A stretch of 64,000 bases of DNA from Bolinopsis microptera (taxonomy: Eukaryota; Ctenophora; Tentaculata; Lobata; Bolinopsidae), in the NCBI RefSeq assembly GCF_026151205.1, contig NC_087078.1, positions 10,328,675-10,392,674 of the forward strand. The letters run 5' to 3'. Below the pieces are notes generated by a model. The model was not told the origin of the DNA and did not search any database. It worked only from the letters and a program-made list of their open reading frames with translations. The position numbers and the translations under genes were made by a program. Below are positions 1-11,298 of the stretch, in pieces (position 1 is the first letter of the stretch; each line of letters starts with the position of its first letter).

Positions 1-146
1 TCCTTAAAACATTTGACGTGGACGTTGTTATGGCACCATGAGCAGCTGCGGATGTTTTTGGAAGAATAACACCAACCGCTACAGCTACCACATTTTATTT
101 TGATTTTATGACCAGAAGTATCAGCAACATTTCCATTCGCTGCCAT
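1..146 (-). CDS. Partial ORF start with Cys/His zinc-finger (C1/PHD-like)
   Basis: Reading leftward from an ATG at 144-146 the frame is open to the window edge (48 complete codons). From residue 19 the spacing is C-x2-C-x3-C-x8-C-x2-C-x4-H-x2-C-F, including SCSWCHNNVHVKCF. That pattern resembles the second C1 domain of diacylglycerol kinases (WC...VH..CF), and less closely a PHD or RING finger. Zinc binding is inferred from spacing only. The rest of the protein lies outside the window, so an exon of a host kinase and a transposon zinc finger are both possible. The ATG is the first in frame after an AT-rich stretch; no splice acceptor was identified. Confidence 0.35.
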   Translation of the reverse strand, partial: MAANGNVADTSGHKIKIKCGSCSGWCYSSKNIRSCSWCHNNVHVKCFK

Positions 147-886
147 TTTAAATTAACTCTTATGCTTGTGGAAGAATTAGAGAATAAAAAATGTATAAAT
201 TTATAAATAACGTAAAATATATCTATACTAGTGCAAATCAGATTCTTTCACGAGAACCGGAGGTCCTGTATGCTACAGAATCGTGATCCGAGTCTTATCT
301 ACTTATTTGTTAAAAATATTCGCTAAATCAGATGTAACAATATAGTGCCCTTATCTCGATTCTCGGGCTTATCAGTATGATAATATGACTTTACCTAGAG
401 TGTATATTAAAATCGTTGTGATTTTGTATGTTGTTGTGTGAAATTGTGTAGTTTTGTGTGGTGATTTTTGCTATTTAGTTGTTTGTGAAGTTTTCGAAAA
501 TACTGTTGCACTGAACTTTGACTGAGGAAACTGCTTGATGCTGATTTACCAGAGAAGCTTCTATAATTATTAGATAAAATGTGCACAGTTTTGTTTGGTA
601 ATGTGAAAATGTTTTAGGTAATGTATGGTGGGATGATAAGAGACAAAAATGCTTGATAGTTAAAGAATGTTCATCAGTTCATCTGATAGGCTTAAGGAGA
701 TAAGCATTTTCGACCAACCAGATCATTTCTTCAAAAATCGATCGTGGTAGCAATTAAATGATGAATTTGGTTGAGGAGTGAGGATGTACTGAAAAAGATA
801 TGAAAATAACTTGATGATATGCTTAATTTAAGGGCTTTACAGAATAGGTTGATTTTTATATAATTAATTCATTCATGGATTAGTAT
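147..886. other. AT-rich gene-free stretch
   Basis: There is no convincing ORF on either strand. It separates the partial zinc-finger ORF from the 3' end of the AlkB/SGNH ORF and presumably holds the 3' untranslated part of the latter. I see no terminal repeats. Confidence 0.4.
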
Positions 887-1060
887 TCAACTTCGGTGAT
901 ATCTGAAAGGACTGTTAGGCTCATGGTGGTAGAGCCACGCACAGTTCCTGTGGCGTGGCAGTTCTGATCCACATAACTTGCCAACGCAGTTGACAAGTTC
1001 ATTTGCAACAGCCCTTCTGACATCGTGATGTAAATGGATGCCATGCTTATCATTGCGGTC

Positions 1061-2680
1061 CTATACGTAGTATGAATGAACCCGCTTGATAACGGCATGG
1101 GCATCGTAAAATGTCAGATTGGGAATCACCCTGGCGAGATTCACCATACATAGATTAAAATCATCAATTTCTCTGTTCAACCAACCAATTCTAGTTAAAG
1201 ACAAAGCACAAAAAACAAACTGTGTGCTTTTGTTGCTTTTACAGCTTTCGACAAGGCGGGGACAAAAGTTATCAGCCAGACTCTTGGCAGATTTTCCATA
1301 CCGTGAAAGATCGTTTATGCCACATGAAATGATCACAGTTTTGGCATGTTTGAGGTCATGATCCAAAGAGTCTATGAGCTGGTAGTTTAAACGCTTCTGA
1401 CAGCGGTGGCCGGGTATCTGATCGAACAACCATTCAGGTGTTTCACGATGAATATAGTCATGTATGAATAGGACCCTGGAGTGACGAGACTGAGAGGAGG
1501 AGTTCTGAGCTGGAGGGGCAACAGGTGGTATCCGATGGAGAGCTGGAGGTGCAGGCACAGTGCATGACTCTTGTTGTTTCAGTTTGCGGAAAGTCAGTGA
1601 AATGCGTGGAAACCTTGCCGAGATATCGCGGTCAATGCCGTGGCGCCAGTTGTCCTGATCTGCTCGTGACATGACGTAAAGTGAACCGTGCTCAAGTGGA
1701 ATGTTATACTCGACAAAGGGGCCTACTGTACTTGATATCCTAAGGTTTCTAGTTGCTCCAAACGACACTGTATAAATTTGACTATCCTCCATTATGCTAG
1801 GTTCGCTGTCATTATGCATCGGTATGCCGACCGATCCGTCCTTGTATAACGTGCAAAGGCAAGTGTAGTTCTCTGGGGTTATGTCAGCGTCCAGTTTATG
1901 CAGTTGCTCGTACACACGTTTCAGAGTGGGTGGAAGTGGCCCAACAGAGACAGGATGCGAGGTTCTGCCGTACATGTAGGGGACAGAGCCATAATAAGTT
2001 GTAATACGGCCTCCAGGGTGGTGCATGTCAAAGTTTAGCTCACTTGAAACTTCATTAAAAGTTAACTCGGAAAGATCGCACTCTAAAAGTCTTACCGGCG
2101 AATGAGGCATACTTGCAACTTCTCTGGAGATGTCGAGGTTCTGCGAGGGGGCTTCAGAGATGAGAGTTGCAGTCTGCTGTGTGATGAGGGTGGTCTGTTT
2201 CTTCGTTTCATCAGAGACTTCTTCGATCGCCGTCAGAGCACGTTCTGTTAGATGTTTCACCGCCTTCTCGCACTCCCCATTAACAGTACATGAAAGTAAG
2301 TTGGCAGCCGCAGTTAGACTATTCATGGATTGATCTAAATCAACGACTATTTGACGTGTTAGATACTGTTTAATGGCGGCTTGTTTGGTGTCAGGCTTAG
2401 TAGCCTTGCCATTAAATGTGGAGTCAATAAGACGGAGCCTGTTGTACTCGAAATCAATATCTTCTTTGGAGAGGGTAGGTAAAACGTTTAAACATGTCTT
2501 AGCGCAAAACGTGTAAATTGATGGCACACCAAAGCCCAACATACCGAGGGAGGGTGCCTCCGTGTCTGAGGGTGACCCGGAGGCAGCGGGTTTAGTGATA
2601 CTGTTCTTCCTAGCAGGAGTCTTCTTAGAAGCAGGAGTCTTGTTAGCAGCAGAGGTCGACTTGTTAAGATGGCCGGACAT
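1061..2680 (-). CDS. AlkB-like dioxygenase fused to SGNH-hydrolase-like domain, cut by TAG
   Basis: Intronless 539-codon ORF starting at the ATG at 2678-2680. Residues 1-40 are Lys/Ser/Thr/Pro-rich and basic. A helical middle region precedes an AlkB-type 2-oxoglutarate/Fe(II) dioxygenase domain at about 240-370: iron ligands H289-N-D291 and H347, and the 2-oxoglutarate-binding R359-x5-R365. This superfamily oxidises alkylated bases or proteins; the substrate here is unknown. A Pro/Ser linker leads to an SGNH-like domain from about residue 403, with VLFIHD at the usual GDS position and a GIND block at 454-457. A TAG at 1061-1063 ends the ORF, yet the same frame then runs 57 more codons to a TGA at 887-889 and contains DKHGIHLH, the expected last SGNH block (DxxH). 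The gene is therefore probably truncated by a nonsense mutation, or read through. It lies 234 bp downstream of, and co-oriented with, a retroelement RT, which suggests but does not prove element origin. Confidence 0.7.
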   Translation of the reverse strand: MSGHLNKSTSAANKTPASKKTPARKNSITKPAASGSPSDTEAPSLGMLGFGVPSIYTFCAKTCLNVLPTLSKEDIDFEYNRLRLIDSTFNGKATKPDTKQAAIKQYLTRQIVVDLDQSMNSLTAAANLLSCTVNGECEKAVKHLTERALTAIEEVSDETKKQTTLITQQTATLISEAPSQNLDISREVASMPHSPVRLLECDLSELTFNEVSSELNFDMHHPGGRITTYYGSVPYMYGRTSHPVSVGPLPPTLKRVYEQLHKLDADITPENYTCLCTLYKDGSVGIPMHNDSEPSIMEDSQIYTVSFGATRNLRISSTVGPFVEYNIPLEHGSLYVMSRADQDNWRHGIDRDISARFPRISLTFRKLKQQESCTVPAPPALHRIPPVAPPAQNSSSQSRHSRVLFIHDYIHRETPEWLFDQIPGHRCQKRLNYQLIDSLDHDLKHAKTVIISCGINDLSRYGKSAKSLADNFCPRLVESCKSNKSTQFVFCALSLTRIGWLNREIDDFNLCMVNLARVIPNLTFYDAHAVIKRVHSYYV

Positions 2681-2913
2681 GATAAAATCAAGCAGTTTCT
2701 TATCAGCAAGTCAGTGCACTTGTGAAAAGATTAGCGAGCAAAAATGTTGATGCGTAATGTAAAGTAAAATGATGAGAATGAGTAAAATGATGAGAATGAA
2801 AATGAGAAATATATATATATAAAATTATTCAAACAATATACACATAATATAGCAATGACCCTATATAAAATCTACCCTTTAAGAATTAAAAAAGTTTCCC
2901 AAACAATCAAAAA

Positions 2914-5072
2914 TTACCCTTGGCCTTGTGGCTCCAAGTTAAGATCTAGACTGTTTATATCAACAATGTTTTTTCTCGCACCTCTGTCTCCACGGAGAGA
3001 AATCACTGTTGTTCTTAGGATTTCAAAGCGAAGGCGCTTTGTAATGTATCCTACAGCATCCGAGTACCTCTGGCCAATGTGGTACTCCATCTTACTGGCC
3101 AGCTTCTTAACCAGTCTTTCAGCTTCACCACCCATTCCACCAGAAGTCGAGAAAACTAAAGGTGTGAAGCTTCCTTTCTCCACTTCAAGAACCCTTGCGT
3201 TGTAACATCGCTTTTTCTCATTTTCATGGGACTGGTACATCGCTGGGATCGATTTGCTTGCATTGGAGGGAGCTGGGGTATGAAATAACCTTACATCAAA
3301 AAATGCCCTCTCTGAAGCATTCCAAATCGATCTTGCAGAAATGTCAAGCCTAGCTTGGTCTCCTAGGACTGTTCCCTTTGGTAACTCTAGACCATCAACT
3401 GGAAGAAGAACTGGCTCAGTCTGCACATCCTTGCATTTCACAGTTCTCATTAGTTCTGCAAAGGTGTCTCTCAGCGAGTTGTGTCGCAGTGACACATATC
3501 CACCGAGTTTGCAGATAAGCGCATGGTTTGCTGAGTATTTCTGGCCATACGTACATGTCTTAGGGCAGTCCTATAAGTTCAGGTTGTATGTGAGAGCTAT
3601 TGCGTCTGAGGACTGTTGTTTATTCATCAGATATCCATACTCTTTTAAAAGTAGTGCTGTTAACCAAGCACTTGTCCCTTTCTCAGCAGCTAGTTGGAAC
3701 ATCAACTTTGCCAATGGTGTTGACTCGAGCTCCTGGCATATTTCTGCTTGTTTTTGTCGATAGAAGAGATTTCGTTCAGTCGTTATCTCAGTTTTCACTC
3801 CTTTGCTATGTCTCCAGTCCTCTGTGTAGTTGTCTACCTGCTTGAGAATAGCTTCTTTAAGGGGTTTTGTGGCTTTACATGAGAATTTGTACTCTCGGTA
3901 TACCATGTCCATCATAACTGGTATACCCAATCCTCCATATCTTGGTGGTAGAGCCATTATGTTCATTAGTTCATCAGTGCAGCTAAACAGCTTGTTGATG
4001 ATAGCTGGGATAAACTCATCACGTGTTACTTGTTCCAGAGGAGTGAGCCTATCTGCAACTCCTGGGGTAGTTCTGCACACATAGTTCCATCTTTTACTAA
4101 GCCCATACATGTATGCACTGTATGCTGTTTGAGGTTCTCTTGATGCTATATCACCTAACTGTTTAAGATCACAACACCATTTTTAACTTTTTCCTCGATG
4201 AAAGCCTCTTTTCCTTGATCTGTTCCGATGAAGCTGCCTAGATATCGTCGACCAATGCTTCTCACATTAAGTTTAACATCTGGGAATAAGTTTCTTGCCT
4301 TCTCTTCGTGCTCAGGCTTGACTATCACCCAAGTTCTAGAAGATTTAGGGTTGTATCCAAAGAGTGGTCCTTTAATGCAGAGGTTATCCCACCACTTCCT
4401 CATTTCTTCAAGTATTCCCCCAGCAGCAGAGTCGTCAGCATACCAGATCTGAGTCACCTTTCTCTCAATGTTTCAAGCATCAATCAATGGTATTGTACCA
4501 CAGGCATAAAATCCCATGGCCGGTGGGTCACCTTGTGTGGTCCCTTCTTCACTAAAAAGATGCTCATCTCCTCCTGCAATGAACAGTCTAGAAGGCATTC
4601 TGTAGGTGTTCATAATGTAAGTAGCAACTTCTGGACATACAATGTACATGTTGTTGAGAGCTGCCCCTCGGTTCAGCAAGTTGAATGCATTCTCTGCATC
4701 CACTAAGATGATAAGTTCAGTTTCAGGGTCTTCAAAGCAGTCCCTTGCAGCGTGGACTGCTGCTTCCACTCCTCCCTGAAGACCGGCACAAACTTGAATA
4801 GGAGCAGTGGCTCCAACCAGATCTTTCTGTAGGAGGGTCATTACTGTTTTCCCTATTATCTTTCGTAAGACTTCACCTATGCCTACAGGCCTGACTCCAG
4901 GCTTTTTATCCAGGGGAACAAGTCGACAAGCTGTCAATGAGGTCAACAGCGTTGGATCCAAATCCCTGACACATAGTTTCCTTGCTATCCCTGCTATGGC
5001 ATTACATAGATCCTCACACTTCTTACCAAACTGTTTGGAACACAGCAGTCTCTTCCACGCATCCGCATCCAT
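2914..5072 (-). pseudogene. Retroelement reverse transcriptase-nuclease, copy A (broken)
   Basis: Read leftward, this is a reverse transcriptase followed by a zinc knuckle and a C-terminal domain. RT signatures seen are GVRPVGIGEVLRKIIGK, motif A (VDAENAFN), motif B (GTTQGDPPAMGF) and motif C (YADD near 4440). A knuckle of form C-x3-C-x9-H-x3-C lies at about 3511-3570. The last 193 residues (3495-2914) contain ARLDISA, AFFDVR and VEKGSFTPLVFS, which I read as a restriction-like nuclease; that assignment is an inference. This RT family is abundant in cnidarian and sponge genomes. Breaks: TGA at 4473-4475 (GGA in copy B), a 1-nt deletion near 4180 that causes the stop at 4155, and an in-frame TAG at 3571-3573. 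The element is therefore inactive. Confidence 0.8.
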
Positions 5073-5119
5073 TCATCTGAATATATACTATTTGTCAGTA
5101 TTTAAATACTTAGGGGGAC

Positions 5120-5154
5120 AAAAGCTGGGCGGGAGTGGTGAGCACCCAGCTTTT
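5120..5154. repeat. Hairpin near the RT element's 5' end, copy A
   Basis: Perfect 10-bp stem AAAAGCTGGG / CCCAGCTTTT with a 15-nt loop, just upstream of the RT reading frame. It is conserved in copy B at 23256-23290 with loop changes only. It could be a structural element of the retroelement RNA or part of a promoter. Confidence 0.65.
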
Positions 5155-5333
5155 AAAGTATTTAAGGATGGGACAAAAGTTCAAAAGATTCGTTACAATA
5201 CTTGAGATTCGTATTTAGATTTTAGTACTATAATATACTACGAAGGAAATAGAGATATATCTTATTTAAAGCTTTAGAGTGCTACATGGCTATTGTGGAA
5301 CAAAAACTGTGCATACAGTGAGAACGAACCTTT

Positions 5334-6578
5334 TAAAAAGAAATGGTAAAAACCGTTTAAAAAGTTCAAAAGTTTCGAACAAATAAGTTTGACGATATTC
5401 CTATTTAGTACTAATGTAGGGACAGGAGACGTGGCAGTTTTTGCGAAAAGTCACGTTAAAGTTGATGCCGTGGTGTCAGTAAAATGGTACAGATATATAT
5501 CGTCTCGCTTTATATATATATAAAGCGAGACGATAACAATCCAGAGACTAAACAATCTTACTAAGAATAAACAATCTTACTATATATAGTAAGATTGTTT
5601 AGTCTCTGGAGTCTTGACTAAGGGGAGATACACTAAAAACGTTTTTGCTCCGAACATCGATTTTATTTTATATAATGGTTAAATAGACAAAAAGAATAAG
5701 ATTGCACACCTTCAAAATTTTCTAAAAATAGTCCCTCATCGAGAAAAAAAAAAAAGTATTTTAAAAAAACTGATACTTTTTGAGTTATATGCATTTTAAG
5801 CCTGAAATCTGCCATGTTTGGCCCTTTTTTACGATGAATTTTACTAAGTCGTTTAGGCCACATTTCATACCTTAAAAGTCATAACTGAGAGAAATCCTGT
5901 TCCAAAAAATTTGCTATGATCATCAGCTACACTCACAATAATTTTAAAGCGATATCTGATGACCTGGGCGAGTGGTAAAATGTACAACTTTGGTGGTAGG
6001 CAAAAATCCCAATTTTTCTTTTTTTCATCTTGTTCGGTCTGTAACTTAGTCATTTATTGTTCAATTATATAATCCTTTACAGAGTTGTCTTGTATGGAGT
6101 GTAAGTAATAATCAGTAAAAATCTCAGCCAAAACACTTGTAAAATAGCCGAACTAGCGGTATTACAGTGACAGACTTCTCCAAATTTAAAAATTTTTCGA
6201 AAAAGAAAAATATATTTTTTCTCAATGAGTGACTATTTTTAGAAAATTTTGAAGGTGGGCAATCTTATTCTTTTTGTCTATTTAACCATAATATAAAATA
6301 AAATCGATGTTCGGAGCAAAAACGTTTTTGGTGTATCTCCCCTTAGTCAAGACTCCAGATAGAGATAATAGAATAAACAATCTTACTATATATATTATAT
6401 AAAGCGAGACGATATATATCTGTACCATTTTACTGACACCACGGCATCAACTTTAACGTGACTTTTCGCAAAAACTGCCACGTGTCCTGTCCCTACATAA
6501 GTACTAAATAGGAATATCGGCAAACTTATTTGTTCGAATCTTTTGAGCGTTTTAAACGGTTTTTACCATTTCTTTTTA
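5334..6578. mobile_element. Long-armed foldback (inverted-repeat) element
   Basis: Arms at about 5334-5765 and 6205-6578 are inverted copies of each other (AGAAATGGTAAAAACCG at the outer edge, CTAAAAATAGT.CCTCAT at the inner edge) around a loop of about 440 bp. Inside each arm are pieces of the local MITE family marked by AAAGCGAGACGAT and GTTGATGCCGTGGTGTCAG. No coding capacity is visible. The left arm's outer part is also present in unit B (23465-23660), so the structure was probably built from an older flank plus an inverted copy after the duplication. Confidence 0.65.
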
Positions 6579-6939
6579 ATATACAGTTGAAAGTATTAAA
6601 ACAGTTGTTACCATGGTTACTAATTTTAAAAACTCAATTGAGGACGATCGTAGGGAGTCTGATCTAATTAATTAGTAGCACTGTTTGTATTATCATTATC
6701 AGAAATGACGAAAACATGTGTCACCACACTGTACATGAATTAAGTATATTCCCAAAAAAAACAGCTAAGAAAAATATCTACGAAATTTTTTTCAACGCAG
6801 CTGCAAACGATTTAGTATAACAAATAAATATCTTACGAATTTTTTGATCGGTCTAATAAACGTGCATCATTATGTAAGTTTGAGGAAAGTAAACTCATTT
6901 AGTAAAGTTCATTTCAGTTCTACTTCTTTTGAATAGTGT

Positions 6940-9900
6940 TCATGTTACTATGTTACTCATTTCAATTTCAACGACGCTCCCTTTCGCTTTGGTAGACAGT
7001 TGATTAGGCAATATCCTCGGGTCCTTTCTATTTCTGGTGAAAATCCATGCCACATTTTTGCAAGATCTAATCCACAAGTCACTGAAAAACTTACTGTATA
7101 ACACAGGGTTAATTACAGAGTTGATGGGTAGAAATACTATTGATATGATAGGATAGTGGGGGGTTGCGTCAATAATAGCACCAGAATGCAGACAGCAAAC
7201 TATGGTTACTGGCAACCAGCACAGCAGATTCGTGGAAATAATGACGGATATTTTCTGCTGCAACCGTCTGTTCCGTTTCCTTACCTCTTGGCCTGTATGG
7301 GATGTATCCTGGGTAAGGACCCTGGAAGAAGCTTTAGTGATCGTGTTTATCAGAATATAACACACAGAGATTATAACAAAGCAGATTATGTTCATTGTTA
7401 AGATAGTCCACGTGTAGATACGCTGAGGGTCATCCTCTTTAACTAGGAATTTAAAGAGGCAGACTCCTTCATTTCCGTAGAATTCAAGCTTCCTCCGGCC
7501 GAGTGTATCACCTCCGTAATCATTAGAAAACATTCCGTTCACAAGGTCATTTATAGCTGCCCACTTGAGAGAATCCCCCTTTATATTCCCGTAGTACCTT
7601 TGCAACACGCTCAGATGGATTTCTTTTCTAGGAGCTCCAATAAACAATCTCGCTGAAGGGTCATAGGTCATACCATTGACGAAGAAGTCTTCAAACTGTT
7701 CTAGCAGCGGCACTACAGCTATGATGACTGACATCAGAACGATGATAGATACAAGGAGGAAGATTCTGAGGATGGCTCGCTTGTTCACTCTGCAACTAAT
7801 CATAGACCCATTCTTTATCTCCGCCAATCTAGCTAGACCGAGATTTGTCATGGTAACCAGAGAGATCTGGTAACCAAAAGTGCTGATAACACCGATCAAG
7901 GAACAATGAGCACTAGTGAGCCATTCCAGTCTCTCAATACAGTAGCTACTCCCGTACACTATCGTGTCCATTACCGCTATATTCATAAGGTAAACTCCTG
8001 TTAGCAGATCTCCTATGTTTATGAGAAGTATCAGCATCTTGTTGTTTAGAGCTGCTTTTGACATTTTATCATTGAAATCAGTTAGAGTTTTGAATATTGT
8101 AGTGAGGTTGAGAACTATGGCCAGGAGAGCTAGAACCCAACATAGGACCTTGAGAAACATGTTCTGTAGGATATCCTTCCCGCAGTCAGAGTTACATTCA
8201 TCAGAGAAGTCCTGACAATCTGTGTTTCCATCACACTTCTCAGTGATGGGGATCAGCTGTTCTTTAGATTTACACTGAAACACGTTAGTGCAGTTCTCTT
8301 CATCAGAGCCGTCCCCACAATCATTCACCACATTGCAGACTTGGTTATAGTTTAAGCAAATGTTATTCTCACAGCGGAAGTAATCGTTTTTGTAATGATT
8401 ACCTGATTTAGTGACGAACGAAATGAAAGAATTGTCAGCCACAGTATATACTCTGTTAAGATATTGCTGAGGACAAGAATTGTATTGGATCTTGTTTTTC
8501 AAGGGGCAAATAGAGTCTTCACAATACCCTGCACAACTCAGTGTCACGTAAATTTCTCCAAAGGTATGATCGCAGTTGATGGTTTTATTAGGACGGAAAA
8601 TTGTTAAAACTGATTTGACTCCGAAGACCTCCATACCTGATAGATTGACTTCACTGACAACGCATTGCCCTGCAATCTCCTGCAGGCTCTCAAGACCAGG
8701 CAAGCAATACAAGAAAACCTTCTCAATTTCCGCTGCTTCATTAACAGTCAATGCGTTGTTAAATGTGGATGTGATAATATGTGAGCTCTTACAGATCCCT
8801 TCCTCGTTTCCACAGGTATCAATACCATCACAGAGATCTTTAAACTCTACGAAGGCTGTCTGGTCGTTCCTGCAAAGGAGGACCTCCTCACAGGGTTGAT
8901 TAACTGACACTACATTGCGCTTAGTCCGACCAATACCACAAGTTTGCCACCCATCCTCCTCATCAATCCCGTCTAAACAGTCCTCCACCCCGTCCCCCAC
9001 CCACTCAAGAGGTATTTCCAGTGCCTGCTCGTGCTTGTAGGCTCGGTGACACACCTTCTTTGTCATGGTGCGGCAGATGGCTAATGTCTCATCAGTCCCA
9101 TCAAGACAATCCTCAATTTTATCACACATCCTGTGTTTATGTATCTGACAAGTTGCAGATAACGTTTCACAGATTTGGTCTATGCCACTGTCACATAACG
9201 AGGGGACCATCAGCTGGCCATGGCATACAAAATATTCGGATATGGTTGAGATATACCCGCCCACTTCACACGTCACTTTTGACCGGTTGGGATCTGTGCA
9301 GTTTGTCTGGTCCAGGAAGTTATTACACACTGGGATCATGTATGGCTCAGCGTAAATGTCAATTCCCCAGAGGGCAGTACATCTCGTCCTGTTCAGAATG
9401 GACACCACCCAACTGGAAGCAGTCTGTTCTCTAAATGAACCGGTAAACTTGTGGCATTTTTCGTGGCTTGCCGAGGACTCAAGATCTGGACACTTTATTT
9501 CTACCTCATATTTTGTTAAGCACAGGTGAGAGTCCTGCCCGTTGCAGACATATTCGTACACATCACTTGGTTTAACGTAATTAAAGTTATGACGGTGACC
9601 AACACAGTACACACCGTACAGGTAACCGCCACAGAAAGCTTCGTCTTCACATCTGTAGTGGGCATCACACTTACCATTGCATACAGTAGACTGGTACACT
9701 ACCTGGCCGCTCCTCAGCTGCACTGTGGTTCTTGCTTCATTCGTACGAGCACACAACTCCTCTGGTAGATCTAGATTATAACAGCCTAGTCTAGATTTCG
9801 ATTGGTTAGGTATCAATATTGACTGGTATTGCTTACATGGTTGATCAAAACAAATCCTGTCAGATGAGATCGTGCAGACGGGGAGATCTCCAGTGTACCA

Positions 9901-10571
9901 CACTTTCTCTTTCACTTTCTGTTCAGTTGTACAAACATATTTGTTGCAAAATGTTGCGGAGTCCATTGCTATATCCTGGGATTTTCCAAAACCACAGGCC
10001 TGGTAGAAATGAGGGTCGTTGTCACAGACTTTATCGAAATTAGCAAAGTTGGTTGTTTGGTCAAGAGTTATGTAGAGAGTGTCAGAGTAGGGGCACTGGA
10101 GTACTGTCATACCCAGATCTTCAAAGCACACTCTCTTAAGGAAGTTATTCCTCTCAACTATCGGACATGATCCACTAAATGTACCGCAAAACAAATATGT
10201 AATTCGTTGTATCTGGTTCTTAATATAAGTGTGTTCTATCTTGTTAATGCTATACAGCGTGCTTGCATTGTGGCTAACATTGCGGTTAACATTGTGGCTT
10301 ACATTGTGGTCCGCTGGGCAGGAGATGTTGTTGAAAGTGAACATGGAGTTACCTAGCGTAAACTTAGAGTAGGGGCTGGGTTGTGCCAGCCAGCTGATTG
10401 CGTGGTTGTATCCCATTGTCTGGCAGAGGTGGTCAGGCAAACAGTCCTCTCCGTATGCTTCAAGGCCGTTCAGAACAGGCCCCCAGCTTTGGTCCATCTG
10501 AACGATCAGCATGCCAAAACCGTTCGTTGTTTGGAGCCCCTTGCTGTTAAGCAAATAGAACTTTGCTTTGC
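6940..10571 (-). CDS. LDLa-repeat ectodomain 7TM receptor, main exon (intact copy)
   Basis: One open frame of about 1,209 codons. An acceptor (TTCACTCAG|GC) at 10572 sets the 5' edge in phase 1, so an upstream signal-peptide exon is expected; I did not find it. The N-terminal 50 residues look SRCR-like (GLQTTNGFGMLIVQ, SWGPV, LCQTMGY). A Cys-rich ectodomain follows, with LDLa-type modules (CDKIEDCLDGTDE near 475, DGVEDCLDGIDEE near 525, CDGIDTC near 575, NDCGDGSDEENC near 750, CDGNTDC..SDEC near 775). Seven hydrophobic segments occupy about 805-1150. NPVLY and CWLP are retained in TM7 and TM6, while the DRY-position motif reads ARL. The loop before FYGNEGVCLF is long, as in LGR/GRL101-type receptors. 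It is predicted to be a plasma-membrane G-protein-coupled receptor; its ligand is unknown. It ends in TGA. Confidence 0.85.
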
Positions 10572-10968
10572 CTGAGTGAAGATGTTTTTGGAAATTGATT
10601 TCGTTCTTTATTTCGGCACGATAAAAAGAAGGTCGGATTACTCAAATTTACTCCCGATAACATGTTAATTGTTAGTAGGATATTAGTAGTAAATGCATCA
10701 TATACTACTCATGTTCTAACAGCAGATTGTAAGTGAGTATACGTTTGAGTAACATGCCGATGAGGGTAGGGGGATGTCATAAAATAGCATAAATGTCAAT
10801 TTACCCAAAGGTTTTTCTATTTTCTCCATTGAAATTTATGCAATTTTATTTGTCCCCCCTTCTACGTATACATTTTCAAAATTTTCAAAACATTTTGTTC
10901 TTCAAATGTCATAAAATCATTACTAATCGGTTAGTGTTACCGATTAGAAGCCATCCTAGGTTTGTTAT
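10572..10968. other. Upstream flank of the receptor gene, shared with unit B
   Basis: AT-rich sequence conserved at 30047-30905, apart from MITE sequence present only in unit B. It should hold the intron upstream of the receptor's main exon. I could not identify a signal-peptide exon with a matching phase-1 donor. Confidence 0.45.
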
Positions 10969-10975
10969 AATACTA

Positions 10976-11062
10976 TAATACCTTCGCTGCTGAGTGCTGA
11001 GCGCGATAATTCCCGACAGCTTGCTGGAGGGAACGCGCGGGCACGAAACAGCGACGGTATTA
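10976..11062. mobile_element. Small palindromic element (AATACCTTCGC ends)
   Basis: It begins TAATACCTTCGCTG and ends CAGCGACGGTATTA, an 87-bp near-palindrome. A second member with the same ends lies at 11668-11760. Both sit within the block inserted in unit A. They resemble very short MITEs or foldbacks. Confidence 0.45.
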
Positions 11063-11298
11063 TATTTTATAATACATTCTGGTTCCGATTGAAAGGGGTG
11101 TAATACGCTCTTACTTTAAGTTTAAGAAAATTATTGTGAAAAGGCCCTTTGGGTATAAAATTGATCTGAATCGGTGTATTTTTGGACGCTGATTCTGAAT
11201 CACCCCCATGACGTAGGGTAAAAATGCTTCCCTGGAGAGTTATGGGCAAAAAACTGTTTTGGTCACGTGACAGGCTAGTAAAACATTAATTCGATTGT

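Noticed and set aside
7156..10575. Plus-strand ORFs of 60-137 codons opposite the receptor gene
   Set aside because: They lie antisense to a long open, domain-bearing frame and recur at the same places in copy B, as shadows would.
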